Assembly (NCBI GenBank): GCA_902776435.1
Contig: CACYQB010000007.1
Span: forward strand, 1-64,000
DNA: 64,000 nucleotides
Source: an uncultured Bacteroidales bacterium
GTDB lineage: Bacteria > Bacteroidota > Bacteroidia > Bacteroidales > Muribaculaceae
Direction of reading: 5' to 3'
In this document: positions 7,396-15,491 of the stretch, piece after piece
Numbering within the stretch: position 1 is the first letter of the stretch
Layout of the letters: every line of letters begins with the position of its first letter
Notes under the pieces: generated by a model
Databases searched by the model: none
What the model saw: the letters and a program-made list of their open reading frames with translations, nothing else
Told to the model about the DNA's origin: nothing
Translations under genes and position numbers: made by a program

Positions 7396-9294
7396 TTAAT
7401 TGCTACCACCCAACAGATAGTCAATCAAAGCAGTCACATCGTTAATTCTCACAAAGCCATCCTCGTTGACGTCGGCTGCATCCAAATTGATGCCAGTGTC
7501 ATCACCGCTCAACAGATAGTCGATTAAGGCCGTCACATCGTTGATCTTCACATTGCCATCGTTATTCACGTCACCAAACAGGAAAGGATCATCACCGGTG
7601 TCAATACCCTCGATATGCTGGAAATTACTCCATCCCACTGCATTCTGGTAGCTTTCCAGGCTACGCATGGGCACATACAGGGTAGCGTTCTGATAAACAG
7701 CATCGGTAAAGTATTCGCCGCTGTTGGGCGGTGTGGTGGCAAGGCAAGTCACCTTGGTAATGCCTGTGATGCTGCTGAAAGCGCTGGGACGGATTTCGAC
7801 AAGCGTCGAGGGTAATTCCACCTCGGTGATGGAAGTCACCTCACGCGCTGCCTGGTTGGCAATCACGGTCACACCCTCGGGCACGTGGAGCAGGCTTTTC
7901 TGCCAGCCAGTAGGCACACCCACCAGTGCGGTCAGTCCTGCGGGCACATCACCCTCGTCACGATTTGGATCTGGCTTTACCGTAAAGCCGCCAGTGGCAT
8001 AGAGGCAACCGTCATAGGTTGCGAAATATTCACTGCCCTCGGCCACGTTAAATGCAGTCAAGGACGTCGCTCCTACGCAGGGGTTACCCGTGATGGTAGT
8101 CACCGTCGTGGGAACGGTGAACGAGTTCAGGTTGGTACAACGGAAATAGGCATTCATGATAATGGTCTTCATGCCCTCGGGCAGATAGGCTGTGATGAGG
8201 GGGCAGCGGGTGAAGGCTGCTCCGTCGATTTCCTCGAGCATGCCGTTGCTGGTAATCGTCGTGAGATTGGTACACTGACTGAATGCCTGGCGTCCCACGA
8301 ACTTGACATTCTTGAGGTTGATGCTCGTGAACGGGTTATCCTGAAGCGAGCAACTGTCGAGTTTGACCATCGTGCTAGGCAGGTTCACGCTAGTAAGGGA
8401 GCAACTGCCAAAGCACATCATGCCGATTTCCTCCATTCCCTCAGGCAAGGTAAGGCTGGTGAGGTTGGTGCAATAGAAGAACACGTGACGTCCCAACTTT
8501 TTCATACCCTGAGGCAATGTGATGTTGGCCACCTGGCTGTTGCTGAAGCAACTGTTGCCGATTTCACAGTCTGGATTGGGGATGTTTACTCGTGTGAGCA
8601 GTGTGCCGTAGAAGGCGCCCATGCCGATGCGCGTGATGCCAGCATGGAAATTCACGGTTTTGAGCGTGGGATTACCATAAAAAGCGTAGTTGCCTATCTC
8701 GGTAATCTGGTCAGGAATAGTGATTGAGGTGAGGTAGGTGGTGCCGCTGCCACTGAACTGCGTGGGCTTGGCTCCCGGTGCGGCGATGATTTTGGTCTTC
8801 TCCTTATTGGTGAGCATCGTGTAGGTGACGGTGCCCTGCGTTGAAGCCAAATGCGCAAAATAAGGGTTGTCAGCCAGCACGGTCATTCCTGCCAGCTTGT
8901 TCTCGTTGAACGCCGTCTCGGCAATAAACTGCAAGGTGGTGGGCATCTTCAACGAGCCGACTTCGGTAAAGGAGAAAGCGCCCTCATCGATGAAGATGAT
9001 ACCCTCAGGCAATTGCAGGATAGCTTGTTCATTAAGTTTGCACTTGTAAAACGCGTTGGCGCCGATACCCACCACGTCATAGGTCACGCCGTCGTAAGTC
9101 ACTGAACTCTTGAAATCCGACGAAACAAGGTTGCTGTAACCTGCTCCGTTCTCGGAATTACTCTTGGGAATAATCTGCACCATGTTGGTGCCTTCAATCA
9201 CTTCATACTTGAATTTTCCAGAAATGAACTGCGTCTGGGCCAGTGCGCACACAGCAAGCAAACTGGCTAGGAGAAATGTAGAATAACGTTTCAT
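7396..9294 (-). CDS. secreted BspA-like leucine-rich repeat protein with dockerin-like C-terminus
   Basis: A 632-residue exported protein. A Sec signal peptide (MKRYSTFLLASLLAVCALAQ) is followed by a long array of LRR_5/BspA-type repeats, for example ITIPDQITEIGNYAFYGN and LTLPEGMEEIGMMCFG, from about residue 60 to 540. The C-terminus holds two EF-hand-like segments, GDVNNDGNVKINDVTALIDYLL and a diverged partner beginning ADVNEDGFVRIND. These resemble dockerin type I repeats, common at the ends of Muribaculaceae and Prevotella surface proteins. The likely role is adhesion or cell-surface attachment; the ligand is unknown. It is an unrelated insertion among cobalamin genes, with its own promoter and terminator. 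Confidence 0.85.
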   Translation of the reverse strand: MKRYSTFLLASLLAVCALAQTQFISGKFKYEVIEGTNMVQIIPKSNSENGAGYSNLVSSDFKSSVTYDGVTYDVVGIGANAFYKCKLNEQAILQLPEGIIFIDEGAFSFTEVGSLKMPTTLQFIAETAFNENKLAGMTVLADNPYFAHLASTQGTVTYTMLTNKEKTKIIAAPGAKPTQFSGSGTTYLTSITIPDQITEIGNYAFYGNPTLKTVNFHAGITRIGMGAFYGTLLTRVNIPNPDCEIGNSCFSNSQVANITLPQGMKKLGRHVFFYCTNLTSLTLPEGMEEIGMMCFGSCSLTSVNLPSTMVKLDSCSLQDNPFTSINLKNVKFVGRQAFSQCTNLTTITSNGMLEEIDGAAFTRCPLITAYLPEGMKTIIMNAYFRCTNLNSFTVPTTVTTITGNPCVGATSLTAFNVAEGSEYFATYDGCLYATGGFTVKPDPNRDEGDVPAGLTALVGVPTGWQKSLLHVPEGVTVIANQAAREVTSITEVELPSTLVEIRPSAFSSITGITKVTCLATTPPNSGEYFTDAVYQNATLYVPMRSLESYQNAVGWSNFQHIEGIDTGDDPFLFGDVNNDGNVKINDVTALIDYLLSGDDTGINLDAADVNEDGFVRINDVTALIDYLLGGSN

Positions 9295-9387
9295 TTGGGT
9301 TTCATAAGGTAGGTTCTAAAATACTATTCAGAGCCGAATTGAGAGCAGAACCCGTTAAACCCTCCAGTTAGGCTCCTCTTCAATTCA

Positions 9388-9395
9388 CAAAGTTA
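9388..9395 (-). promoter_or_regulatory. -7 box for the BspA-like gene
   Basis: On the - strand TAACTTTG matches the Bacteroidota TAnnTTTG consensus. It leaves a 5' leader of roughly 85-90 nt before the ATG at 9294. No known riboswitch was recognised in that leader. The rest of the 259-bp gap up to 9553 is AT-rich and shows nothing else clear. Confidence 0.5.
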
Positions 9396-9553
9396 CATCT
9401 TTTAGTTAATAAACCGTTTTTACTTCCATATTTTAATATTTATTAATACATTTGGAGACACTTGCAATTATTCGACGCGAGTGCCTTCCCCAGACTTCAC
9501 ACCTGAGCCATTGAGATTTTGATAAAGTAAGATACTGATGTTGTTTGAGGTAT

Positions 9554-10585
9554 TTACTCGTAGGAGGTTTTGCGGCGGTGGTAGAGGACGTAGATAATGA
9601 TGGGGGCACCGATGAGGGCGGTGACGCTGTTGACGGGCATAGCGCCTTCAAAGCCGGGAGCGCGGGCAATCAGGTTACAGATGAGGGCCAGCAATGCACC
9701 ACACAGGGCGGTGGCGGGCATCAGTTTCCAGTGGTCGCTGGTGCGGAAGATACCACGGGCCAAATGAGGTACGGCCATTCCGATGAACATGATGGGGCCG
9801 CAATAGGCGGTGACGATAGCAACGAGTGTGCCTGAACAAATGATGATCCATGTGCGGGCACGCTTGACATTGACGCCCAGGTTAGCGGCATAGCGGTCAC
9901 CAAGCAGCATGGCATTCAATGGTTTTACAAGGAGGAAACTCAATGGGAGAAGGATACACATGAGCACGACAAAAAGTATCATTTCGTCGCCTGAAACGCG
10001 TGAGAATGAACCCAGTCCCCAAACCACAAAGGCCTTGACATCTTCCTCAGGACTGAGAAACTTGAGCACACCGATGATGGCGGTGGCCAGATAGCCTATC
10101 ATCACACCGATAATCAGCAAGGTCACATTTCCCTTGACCTTACCTGAAATCCACACAATCAGCATCATCACTGCGATGGCACCGATGATGGCAGCGACCG
10201 AAACCGCGGCATCGCCCAGATAACCCAACGAACTCAATGCCACGCCACCCAACTGTCCCGACAGCAGTACAACAAAAGCGACGCCCAGGCTGGCACCATT
10301 GGAGATACCCAAGATAGACGGGCCCGCCAGCGGGTTGTGGAAGATGGTCTGCATCATCAGGCCGCTCACAGCAAGGCCCGCACCCGCAACAATCGCCGTA
10401 AGTACCTGGGGCAATCGGGAACTGAGAATGATATTGGTCCAGATTTCGGACTCGCTGCCCTGCCCTATCAAGATACGGCAGATGTCGCCCACCGGAACCT
10501 TAACAGAACCGATGAACAGGTTGACAATCACCATCACGAGGATTGCCACCACGAGGGCCAACATCAAGTGCAGCGTGCGTCTCAT
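9554..10585 (-). CDS. btuC: FecCD/BtuC-family ABC transporter permease
   Basis: A 343-residue inner-membrane permease of the vitamin B12 and iron-chelate importer family. About ten hydrophobic segments are visible. Family signatures include SSRLPQVLTAIVAGAGLAVSGLMMQ near the N-terminus, NPLAGPSILGISNGASLG, and CGPIMFIGMAVPHLARG toward the C-terminus. It follows the binding-protein gene (start 11727) with a 41-bp gap, so the two are likely co-transcribed. The placement within cobalamin genes argues for cobalamin or cobinamide as substrate, which is an inference. No ATPase gene (btuD) follows; the next gene downstream is the BspA-like protein. Confidence 0.85.
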   Translation of the reverse strand: MRRTLHLMLALVVAILVMVIVNLFIGSVKVPVGDICRILIGQGSESEIWTNIILSSRLPQVLTAIVAGAGLAVSGLMMQTIFHNPLAGPSILGISNGASLGVAFVVLLSGQLGGVALSSLGYLGDAAVSVAAIIGAIAVMMLIVWISGKVKGNVTLLIIGVMIGYLATAIIGVLKFLSPEEDVKAFVVWGLGSFSRVSGDEMILFVVLMCILLPLSFLLVKPLNAMLLGDRYAANLGVNVKRARTWIIICSGTLVAIVTAYCGPIMFIGMAVPHLARGIFRTSDHWKLMPATALCGALLALICNLIARAPGFEGAMPVNSVTALIGAPIIIYVLYHRRKTSYE

Positions 10586-10626
10586 TTTCCTTAGTTTTTA
10601 GTCCTTAGTTTTTAGTCCTTAGTTTT
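10586..10626 (-). repeat. AACTAAGGACTAA-type array between btuF-like and btuC genes
   Basis: The entire gap consists of alternating ACTAAAA and ACTAAGG words on the coding (-) strand and runs into the start codon at 10585. It is the same word family as 5503-5545. Confidence 0.6.
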
Positions 10627-11727
10627 TTATTGCAACAGGCGGTAGAAAGTGGGCTGGTAGTCTTTCTCGACAAGTTCAGGATGGAAGATGGCGACAAAGT
10701 CCTTCAAGAGCACATCGGGCTTGACAGGAGCAATTTCATAGTAAGGCGTCTGCTTCATGTTGCAGTAGATGACCTTTTTCTCCTTGAAAGCCTTGAACAT
10801 CTCGTTGCGGGGCTCAGAGGCCTTCAGTGCTTCGTAGGAGAAATCACCCTGGTAACTGTTCAGGATGCGCCAGTAGTCGGCGTTGGCCGAGAGGGCATAC
10901 ATTTTTTCAAACTCCAGATCTTCGCCCGAGGTCTCATCATCATTGATGACATAGTCGGCTCCCGCATCGCGGAATATTTGCGCCAGGTAGTTCTTGCCGC
11001 CTACGGCATGCCAGTTGCCGTAGTGCATCTCGCCGCTGGTGACTGTAGGACGATTCTCGACCTTGGCGGCCTTCTCCTTGAGTTCATTGTAGCGGCTCTC
11101 GATGCCAGCAAAAATCTCGGATGCTTCTTTTTCTTTACCGATGAACATGCCGATGAATTTGATCCACTCGGCCTGGCCCAGGGGATCAAGTTCCTTGTAG
11201 CCAAGATGAGGCACGAGCGTGATACCGATTTCCTTGATGGCATCATAACCACCGCGCTTGGACGGCGAAATGAAGATGACATCAGGGTTGGCAGCCATGA
11301 CTACTTCGGGGTCAAACTCACCCTCCATGCCGATTTTGACGATACGACCATCCTTGACACGCGCTTTGATGTCCTCGTTGAAGAGGTTTTTTGTGCTGGT
11401 GATGCCTTTGACCACGTCGTGGGCATCGAGGACAGTAAAATTGGACAATTGCAACGAGGTCATGCAGATGGTGCTCTTGATGGGCACTTTGACCTTGACA
11501 TAACCCTCGGGCACTGCCACATCGGCATCATGCACAAGCGCAAAATGGTCTTTTTTACCCACGTCAACCAAGCGGATGTCGGCTGAGTCCCTGACACTAA
11601 AACCTGTGGCATACTTCACGGTCACTTCTTCCATCGAATCGGAGCCCGATTTCGTCTGCTGATCGCCCGGTGAAGAGCAGGCGCAAAACAGCAATAAAGC
11701 TGCAATAAATCCAAATAATTTCTTCAT
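10627..11727 (-). CDS. btuF: periplasmic-binding lipoprotein of a BtuF/FecB-type importer
   Basis: A 366-residue substrate-binding protein. A lipoprotein signal (LLLFCACSSPGD, lipidation Cys about residue 16) precedes a Fe/B12 periplasmic-binding fold. Visible family segments are KVKVPIKSTICMTSLQ, AANPDVIFISPSKRGG, EWIKFIGMFIGKEKEA, YNELKEKAAKV and NYLAQIFRDAGADYV. It hands its ligand to the permease encoded immediately downstream. Family membership is clear, but the ligand (corrinoid or siderophore) is assigned from the surrounding cobalamin genes only. The gene is transcribed divergently from cobS. Confidence 0.8.
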   Translation of the reverse strand: MKKLFGFIAALLLFCACSSPGDQQTKSGSDSMEEVTVKYATGFSVRDSADIRLVDVGKKDHFALVHDADVAVPEGYVKVKVPIKSTICMTSLQLSNFTVLDAHDVVKGITSTKNLFNEDIKARVKDGRIVKIGMEGEFDPEVVMAANPDVIFISPSKRGGYDAIKEIGITLVPHLGYKELDPLGQAEWIKFIGMFIGKEKEASEIFAGIESRYNELKEKAAKVENRPTVTSGEMHYGNWHAVGGKNYLAQIFRDAGADYVINDDETSGEDLEFEKMYALSANADYWRILNSYQGDFSYEALKASEPRNEMFKAFKEKKVIYCNMKQTPYYEIAPVKPDVLLKDFVAIFHPELVEKDYQPTFYRLLQ

Positions 11728-11752
11728 TTCTTAGTTCATCTGATTTATGCTA

Positions 11753-11812
11753 CAAAGGTACTACTTTTTTAGGGAACAGATGGCCCTGAACACTGAATAA
11801 TTTGTACCTTTG
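11753..11812. promoter_or_regulatory. divergent promoters for the btuF-like gene (-) and cobS (+)
   Basis: CAAAGGTA at 11753-11760 is TACCTTTG on the - strand, 25 nt before the ATG at 11727. TACCTTTG at 11805-11812 on the + strand lies only 5 nt before the cobS ATG at 11818, so the cobS message is expected to be leaderless or nearly so. Confidence 0.6.
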
Positions 11813-11817
11813 CAGGT

Positions 11818-12606
11818 ATGGAAGAGACATCGGTAAAAACGAAGTGGTATCAAACCCTGTGGGCAGCGTTGATTTTCTTCACGAGACTGCCTTTTTGGCG
11901 CATCTATCAGCCGCCACAAGCAAGTTATAAAGCCGTTGTTGAGTACTGGCCACTGACTGGCTGGCTCACGGGTGGAGCAATGGCAGCGACACTGTATTTT
12001 GGCAGCATGGTATTGCCATGGGCTGTGGCTGTAATTGCCGCTATTGCCGTGCGCCTACTCATTACCGGGGCATTGCATGAGGACGGCTTGGCCGACTTCC
12101 TGGATGGATTTGGCGGCGGTGGCGACCGTGCACGCATTTTAGCCATCATGAAGGACTCTCACATCGGCACCTACGGGGTGTTAGGGCTCATCATCTATAT
12201 GTCGTTATTGGGGGCAACACTCTATAGTATGACCCCGATGATTGCCGCACTCGCTGTCCTTGCCGCCGACCCATTCTCCAAAATGGTTTCCAGCCAGCTG
12301 ATCAACATGCTCCCCTATGCCCGACGCGAGGAAGAAGCCAAGAACAAAACCGTTTACCGCAAGCCTAGTCTGGCTGCCGGACTGAGCCTGACTGTCCAGG
12401 GATTGCTGCCTATGGCCTTCATGATCTGGCTGACGGGCATCAGTTGGTATTTTGTAATTGCGATACCCGCCCTGGTGATGTATTTCCTGTACCTGCTCAT
12501 GCTGCGCAAAATTCAGGGTTACACAGGCGACTGCTGCGGTGCGGTGTGCCTGCTGGTTGAACTATCGGTTTATCTGACGGTTTTTATTCAATTCGTTAAT
12601 AGTTAA
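11818..12606 (+). CDS. cobS: adenosylcobinamide-GDP ribazoletransferase (cobalamin synthase)
   Basis: A 262-residue integral membrane enzyme that joins adenosylcobinamide-GDP with alpha-ribazole (or its phosphate) in the last part of B12 assembly. Diagnostic segments are ALIFFTRLPFW near the N-terminus, the acidic GALHEDGLADFLDGFGGG (putative Mg2+/substrate site), MKDSHIGTYGV and, near the C-terminus, GYTGDCCGAVCLLVEL. Several hydrophobic segments fit a polytopic membrane protein. The start is fixed by the -7 box 5 nt upstream. It heads the cobS-cobC-cobU-cobT series. Confidence 0.95.
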   Translation: MEETSVKTKWYQTLWAALIFFTRLPFWRIYQPPQASYKAVVEYWPLTGWLTGGAMAATLYFGSMVLPWAVAVIAAIAVRLLITGALHEDGLADFLDGFGGGGDRARILAIMKDSHIGTYGVLGLIIYMSLLGATLYSMTPMIAALAVLAADPFSKMVSSQLINMLPYARREEEAKNKTVYRKPSLAAGLSLTVQGLLPMAFMIWLTGISWYFVIAIPALVMYFLYLLMLRKIQGYTGDCCGAVCLLVELSVYLTVFIQFVNS

Positions 12607-12612
12607 ACTCTT

Positions 12613-13143
12613 ATGGACATCATCTTAGTGAGACATACCAGTGTTGATGTGCCCAAGGGGACTTGCTACGGATGGACCGATGTGCCCGTGCGCAAGACCT
12701 TTGAGAAAGAAGCTGAGCAGACGCGTCAGTCGCTGGAACCGTTCCTGCCATTTGATAAGGTGTTTTCCTCGCCATTGACACGCGCACGCAAACTGGCGGC
12801 CTATTGCGGTTATCCCAATGCAGAAACCGATGACCGCTTGAAAGAGATGAACATGGGCGAATGGGAAATGCAACTGTATGACAAAATCAAGGATCCGCAC
12901 CTGCAAGAATGGTACGACGACTACATTCACCAGCCCACGACAGGCGGAGAGAGCTTCCTGCAACAGTACCAACGGGTAGCGGCATTTCTTGACGAACTCA
13001 AGGGCCAATCCTACCAGCGGGTAGCCATCTTCGCACATGCCGGGGTGCTCATCAGCGCAGGATTACACGCGGGGCTTTATTCTTGGGACAATGCTTGGGA
13101 AAATCTAGCCGATTACGGGGAGTACATAGTGATAAGGCTTTAG
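12613..13143 (+). CDS. cobC: alpha-ribazole phosphatase, histidine phosphatase family
   Basis: A 176-residue histidine phosphatase. The RHT triad at residues 7-9 holds the catalytic His8. A second conserved region, EMNMGEWEM, and a C-terminal FAHAGVL contain the proton donor and second His of the fold. In the cobalamin pathway it removes the 5'-phosphate from alpha-ribazole phosphate or adenosylcobalamin phosphate. It begins 6 bp after cobS ends, so both are surely co-transcribed; that context decides the call over other phosphoglycerate-mutase-like phosphatases. Confidence 0.88.
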   Translation: MDIILVRHTSVDVPKGTCYGWTDVPVRKTFEKEAEQTRQSLEPFLPFDKVFSSPLTRARKLAAYCGYPNAETDDRLKEMNMGEWEMQLYDKIKDPHLQEWYDDYIHQPTTGGESFLQQYQRVAAFLDELKGQSYQRVAIFAHAGVLISAGLHAGLYSWDNAWENLADYGEYIVIRL

Positions 13144-13192
13144 GTTTTAGGCTTTAGGTAACAACACATACAACTAAAAACTGAGAACTCTA

Positions 13193-13708
13193 ATGAGGAG
13201 AATCATATTGATAACTGGCGGGCAACGCTCGGGCAAGAGCAAATATGCCGAGGAATTGGCCTTGAAACTTGCCGATAACCCTGTCTATGTGGCAACAGCC
13301 CATGTATGGGATGACGAATTCCGTGAGCGGGTACGTCGCCATCAGGAGCGCCGTGGCCCCCAGTGGACCAACATCGAGGAAGAAAAATACCTGAGCCAAC
13401 ACGACCTCACCTGGCGCGTGGCGGTCATCGACTGTGTGACGCTATGGCTGACCAATTTCTTCTTTGAGAATCAGAATCAAGATACGCAGCAGGTGTTAGA
13501 TATGGTTAAAGAGGAATTTGACCGCTTCACCGCACAGGATGCCACTTTTATCTTCGTGACCAACGAAATCGGCAGTGGCGGCGTGAGCGTGGATCCCGTG
13601 CAACGGCGCTTCACCGATCTGCAAGGCTGGATGAACCAGTACATCGCCAGCCGTGCCGACGAAGTCATCCTCATGGTATCGGGAATACCGGTAATAGTTA
13701 AGAGATAA
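13193..13708 (+). CDS. cobU: adenosylcobinamide kinase / adenosylcobinamide-phosphate guanylyltransferase
   Basis: A 171-residue bifunctional nucleotide-loop enzyme. The P-loop GGQRSGKS spans residues 9-16. VYVATAHVWDDEF and RVRRHQERR follow; His50 there aligns with the guanylylated His of CobU. DCVTLWLTNFF and TNEIGSGGV are further family blocks. It phosphorylates adenosylcobinamide and then adds GMP to make the GDP-activated form used by CobS. The gap from cobC is 49 bp of CTTTAGG and ACTAAAAACTGAGAACT words. The following gap is a long repeat element. Confidence 0.94.
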   Translation: MRRIILITGGQRSGKSKYAEELALKLADNPVYVATAHVWDDEFRERVRRHQERRGPQWTNIEEEKYLSQHDLTWRVAVIDCVTLWLTNFFFENQNQDTQQVLDMVKEEFDRFTAQDATFIFVTNEIGSGGVSVDPVQRRFTDLQGWMNQYIASRADEVILMVSGIPVIVKR

Positions 13709-13885
13709 GAGATAAGAGATAAGAGATAAGAGTTAGGAGATAAAAGATAAGAGATAAAAGATAAGAGATAAAAGTTAGGAGATAAGAGTTTTTAGTACAG
13801 TTTGTATCGCCTGAAAAACAGTGAGGCAAAGGTATTATTACTTAAAACTGAAGACATACAACTTAAAACTTACAACTTAAAAACG
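13709..13885. repeat. dispersed intergenic element, copy 2 (core 13801-13840)
   Basis: The left arm is about 70 bp of tandem GATAAGA/GATAAAA heptamers, ending in TTTTTAGTAC. The core TTTGTATCGCCTGA...GTGAGGCAAAGGTATTAT matches copy 1. The right arm consists of ACTTAAAACT, ACATACAACTTAAAAC and ACTTACAACTTAAAA words and ends just before the cobT ATG. An open frame continues through the core, but it is the repeat, not a cobT N-terminus. Confidence 0.7.
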
Positions 13886-14929
13886 ATGAAACAATTCAAT
13901 ATACGACACACTGATAAGTCACTGGAACAGAGCATCCAACAGAAAATCGACCACCTGAATAAACCGAAAGGCTCATTGGGCCGATTGGAAGAATTGGCAT
14001 TGCAAATTTGCCTCATCCAGCAGACCTTAACACCCAGTCTGAACCATCCCTGCCACCTGCTGCTGGGAGGCGACCACGGCATCGAGCGTGAGGGCGTGAG
14101 CGTTTCACCTCGCGAGGTCACCTGGCAACAGATGATTAACTTCACCCGTGGCGGTGGCGGCGTGAATATGTTCTGCCGCCAACATGGCTTCAAGTTGCGT
14201 ATTGTGGACACGGGCGTGGATTATGACTTAAGCCATGTCGAGGGCATCATCGACCGTAAGATTGCCCGTGGAACCCGCAATTTCCTGCATGAGCCCGCCA
14301 TGAGCGAGGAGGAGTTTGAACGTGGCATCCAGACAGGTTGTGACCTTGTGGATGACTGCATCGCCGAGGGTTGCCAGGTGCTGTGCATCGGCGAAATGGG
14401 CATTGCCAACACCTCGCCTTCCAGCATCTGGATGAGCTTGTTCGGCAACATCCCATTGGACGAGTGCATCGGCGCTGGAGCGGGCCTAGACCATCCCGGC
14501 ATCCAGCACAAACGCGAAGTCCTAACCCAAGCATTGAAGCATTACCACGAAACGATGGAGAACACGACGGAGAACGCCATCCGCTATTTCGGCGGTTTTG
14601 AAATGGTAACCGCCATCGGCGCAATGCTGCGGGGAGCCGAGAAACACCTTGTCGTGCTGGTTGATGGCTTTATCATGACAGCCTGTGCCATTGCAGCCAT
14701 CCGTCTCTATCCCGCCGCCCAAGACTACATGATTTTCACCCATTGCGGCGACGAGAGCGGCCATCGCCGCATGCTCGACATCGTCCACGCCAAGCCCATC
14801 CTCAACCTGGGCTTGCGCCTCGGCGAAGGAACCGGCGCGCTCTGCGCCTTCCCCATCATCGCCTCCTCAGTCCACATGATCAACGAAATGAACAACTTCG
14901 ACACCGCCCACATCACCAAATACTTCTAA
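13886..14929 (+). CDS. cobT: nicotinate-nucleotide--dimethylbenzimidazole phosphoribosyltransferase
   Basis: A 347-residue enzyme that makes alpha-ribazole phosphate from nicotinate mononucleotide and the lower-ligand base. Visible family blocks are LNKPKGSLGRLEELA near the N-terminus, LLGGDHGIEREGVS, GEMGIANTSPSS and, near the C-terminus, LRLGEGTGALCAFP; the Glu in the last block is the general base of CobT. The start is put at 13886 because the protein then has the usual family length and because the 28 upstream codons are the repeat element. No BluB or BzaA-type base-synthesis gene is visible in the window. Confidence 0.94.
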   Translation: MKQFNIRHTDKSLEQSIQQKIDHLNKPKGSLGRLEELALQICLIQQTLTPSLNHPCHLLLGGDHGIEREGVSVSPREVTWQQMINFTRGGGGVNMFCRQHGFKLRIVDTGVDYDLSHVEGIIDRKIARGTRNFLHEPAMSEEEFERGIQTGCDLVDDCIAEGCQVLCIGEMGIANTSPSSIWMSLFGNIPLDECIGAGAGLDHPGIQHKREVLTQALKHYHETMENTTENAIRYFGGFEMVTAIGAMLRGAEKHLVVLVDGFIMTACAIAAIRLYPAAQDYMIFTHCGDESGHRRMLDIVHAKPILNLGLRLGEGTGALCAFPIIASSVHMINEMNNFDTAHITKYF

Positions 14930-14932
14930 GTA

Positions 14933-14972
14933 TTCAACTCTTTGTTGACTAAATAGTCAGCAAAGAGTTGAA
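14933..14972 (+). terminator. long hairpin after cobT
   Basis: TTCAACTCTTTG (14933-14944) pairs perfectly with CAAAGAGTTGAA (14961-14972). The inner TTGACT/AGTCAG extends this to an 18-bp stem with one G-T wobble and a 4-nt loop. No T-run follows, so it may act as a transcript-stabilising end or need a factor. After it come GTTTAGA words and AGGCATCCGCACGCCTTTTTT (15002-15022), a weaker second hairpin with a T-run. Confidence 0.65.
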
Positions 14973-15068
14973 GTTTAGAGTTTAGTTTTTAGAGTTTAGA
15001 GAGGCATCCGCACGCCTTTTTTAAACAACATAAACAACACTGAACAACAACAAGGACAACGATCAATA

Positions 15069-15115
15069 GGCATCCGCTCCCCATCTTTTCCACGAATTCT
15101 ACGAATGGCATCCGC
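15069..15115 (+). repeat. paired GGCATCCGC words ahead of the R-M island
   Basis: GGCATCCGC occurs at 15069-15077 and 15107-15115, each near CCATCTTTTC-type sequence, with another copy at 15003-15011. The 344-bp gap between cobT and the DpnD-like gene holds only the cobT hairpin, these words, the inverted repeat at 15091-15146 and a promoter; no gene was seen. Confidence 0.45.
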
Positions 15116-15146
15116 CACCATCTTTTCAAACAACTGAGTAATCTGA
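15091..15146 (+). repeat. left arm of the 56-bp inverted repeat bracketing the R-M island
   Basis: This 56-bp stretch (CACGAATTCTACGAATGGCA at its start, CAACTGAGTAATCTGA at its end) matches the reverse complement of 18466-18521 at 46 of 56 positions without gaps, counted by eye. The two arms enclose exactly the DpnD-like gene, the putative RNA and the three DpnII-type genes. Confidence 0.65.
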
Positions 15147-15257
15147 TTCTTCTGACACCATCCCCATAATCTGAAAACAAGAAATCTCATGAATTGATCT
15201 TTTTTGATCACTTTTGTTAAGGATTGATCTAATCCTGTTTTTCTCACGTGTTTTCTG

Positions 15258-15265
15258 TTACTTTG
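15258..15265 (+). promoter_or_regulatory. -7-like box for the DpnD/PcfM-like gene
   Basis: TTACTTTG is one mismatch from TAnnTTTG and lies 8 nt before the ATG at 15274, the same spacing as for cbiH-cbiC and cbiA. Confidence 0.45.
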
Positions 15266-15273
15266 CATACTAT

Positions 15274-15444
15274 ATGAAGAAGTACCGCATAGAGGTAACA
15301 GAGGTTCTGAGCCGCATTGTTGAGATAGCGGCTGAAGATGATGAAAATGCCTTACAGACCGTTAAGGCGATGTACCGTAATTGTGACCTTGTGCTGGATG
15401 CTTCGGATTATGTAGTAACAGAATTCAGCGTTAAAGATGAATAA
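15274..15444 (+). CDS. DpnD/PcfM-like small protein
   Basis: A 56-residue acidic protein with the look of the DpnD-PcfM C-terminal domain family: KYRIEVTEVLSRIVEIAA, then EDDENALQTVKAMYRN and, at the end, LDASDYVVTEFSV. The family is known from the pneumococcal DpnI cassette and from conjugative elements, but its biochemical role is not established. The ATG at 15274 is chosen over upstream codons because the family motif starts there and the promoter-like box ends 8 nt before it. It is followed by the putative structured RNA and a DpnII-type operon. The family call is from recognition and should be checked with an HMM. Confidence 0.65.
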   Translation: MKKYRIEVTEVLSRIVEIAAEDDENALQTVKAMYRNCDLVLDASDYVVTEFSVKDE

Positions 15445-15480
15445 TCAATGACTTCTGCAAGGTTTTCAAGAATTATTCGC

Positions 15481-15488
15481 TAACTTTG
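15481..15488 (+). promoter_or_regulatory. -7 box for the putative structured RNA
   Basis: TAACTTTG is a perfect TAnnTTTG box. It would place the transcript start at about 15492-15495, exactly at the 5' side of the first hairpin of the RNA, about 270 nt before the next start codon. Confidence 0.55.
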
Positions 15489-15491
15489 CAC

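Noticed and set aside
10630..11586. 318-codon + strand frame opposite the btuF-like gene
   Set aside because: Shadow of the lipoprotein gene; the - strand product has a proper signal peptide and family motifs.
13709..13790. CRISPR array
   Set aside because: The repeats are 7-mers without spacers, so this is low-complexity tandem repetition.
13802..13885. N-terminal extension of CobT
   Set aside because: The extra codons are the core and right arm of the dispersed intergenic element; the same translated peptide style appears at 3625, ahead of another gene.
14989..15268. Short - strand frames between cobT and the DpnD-like gene
   Set aside because: They run through repeat words and AT-rich sequence, with no start signal and no recognisable product.
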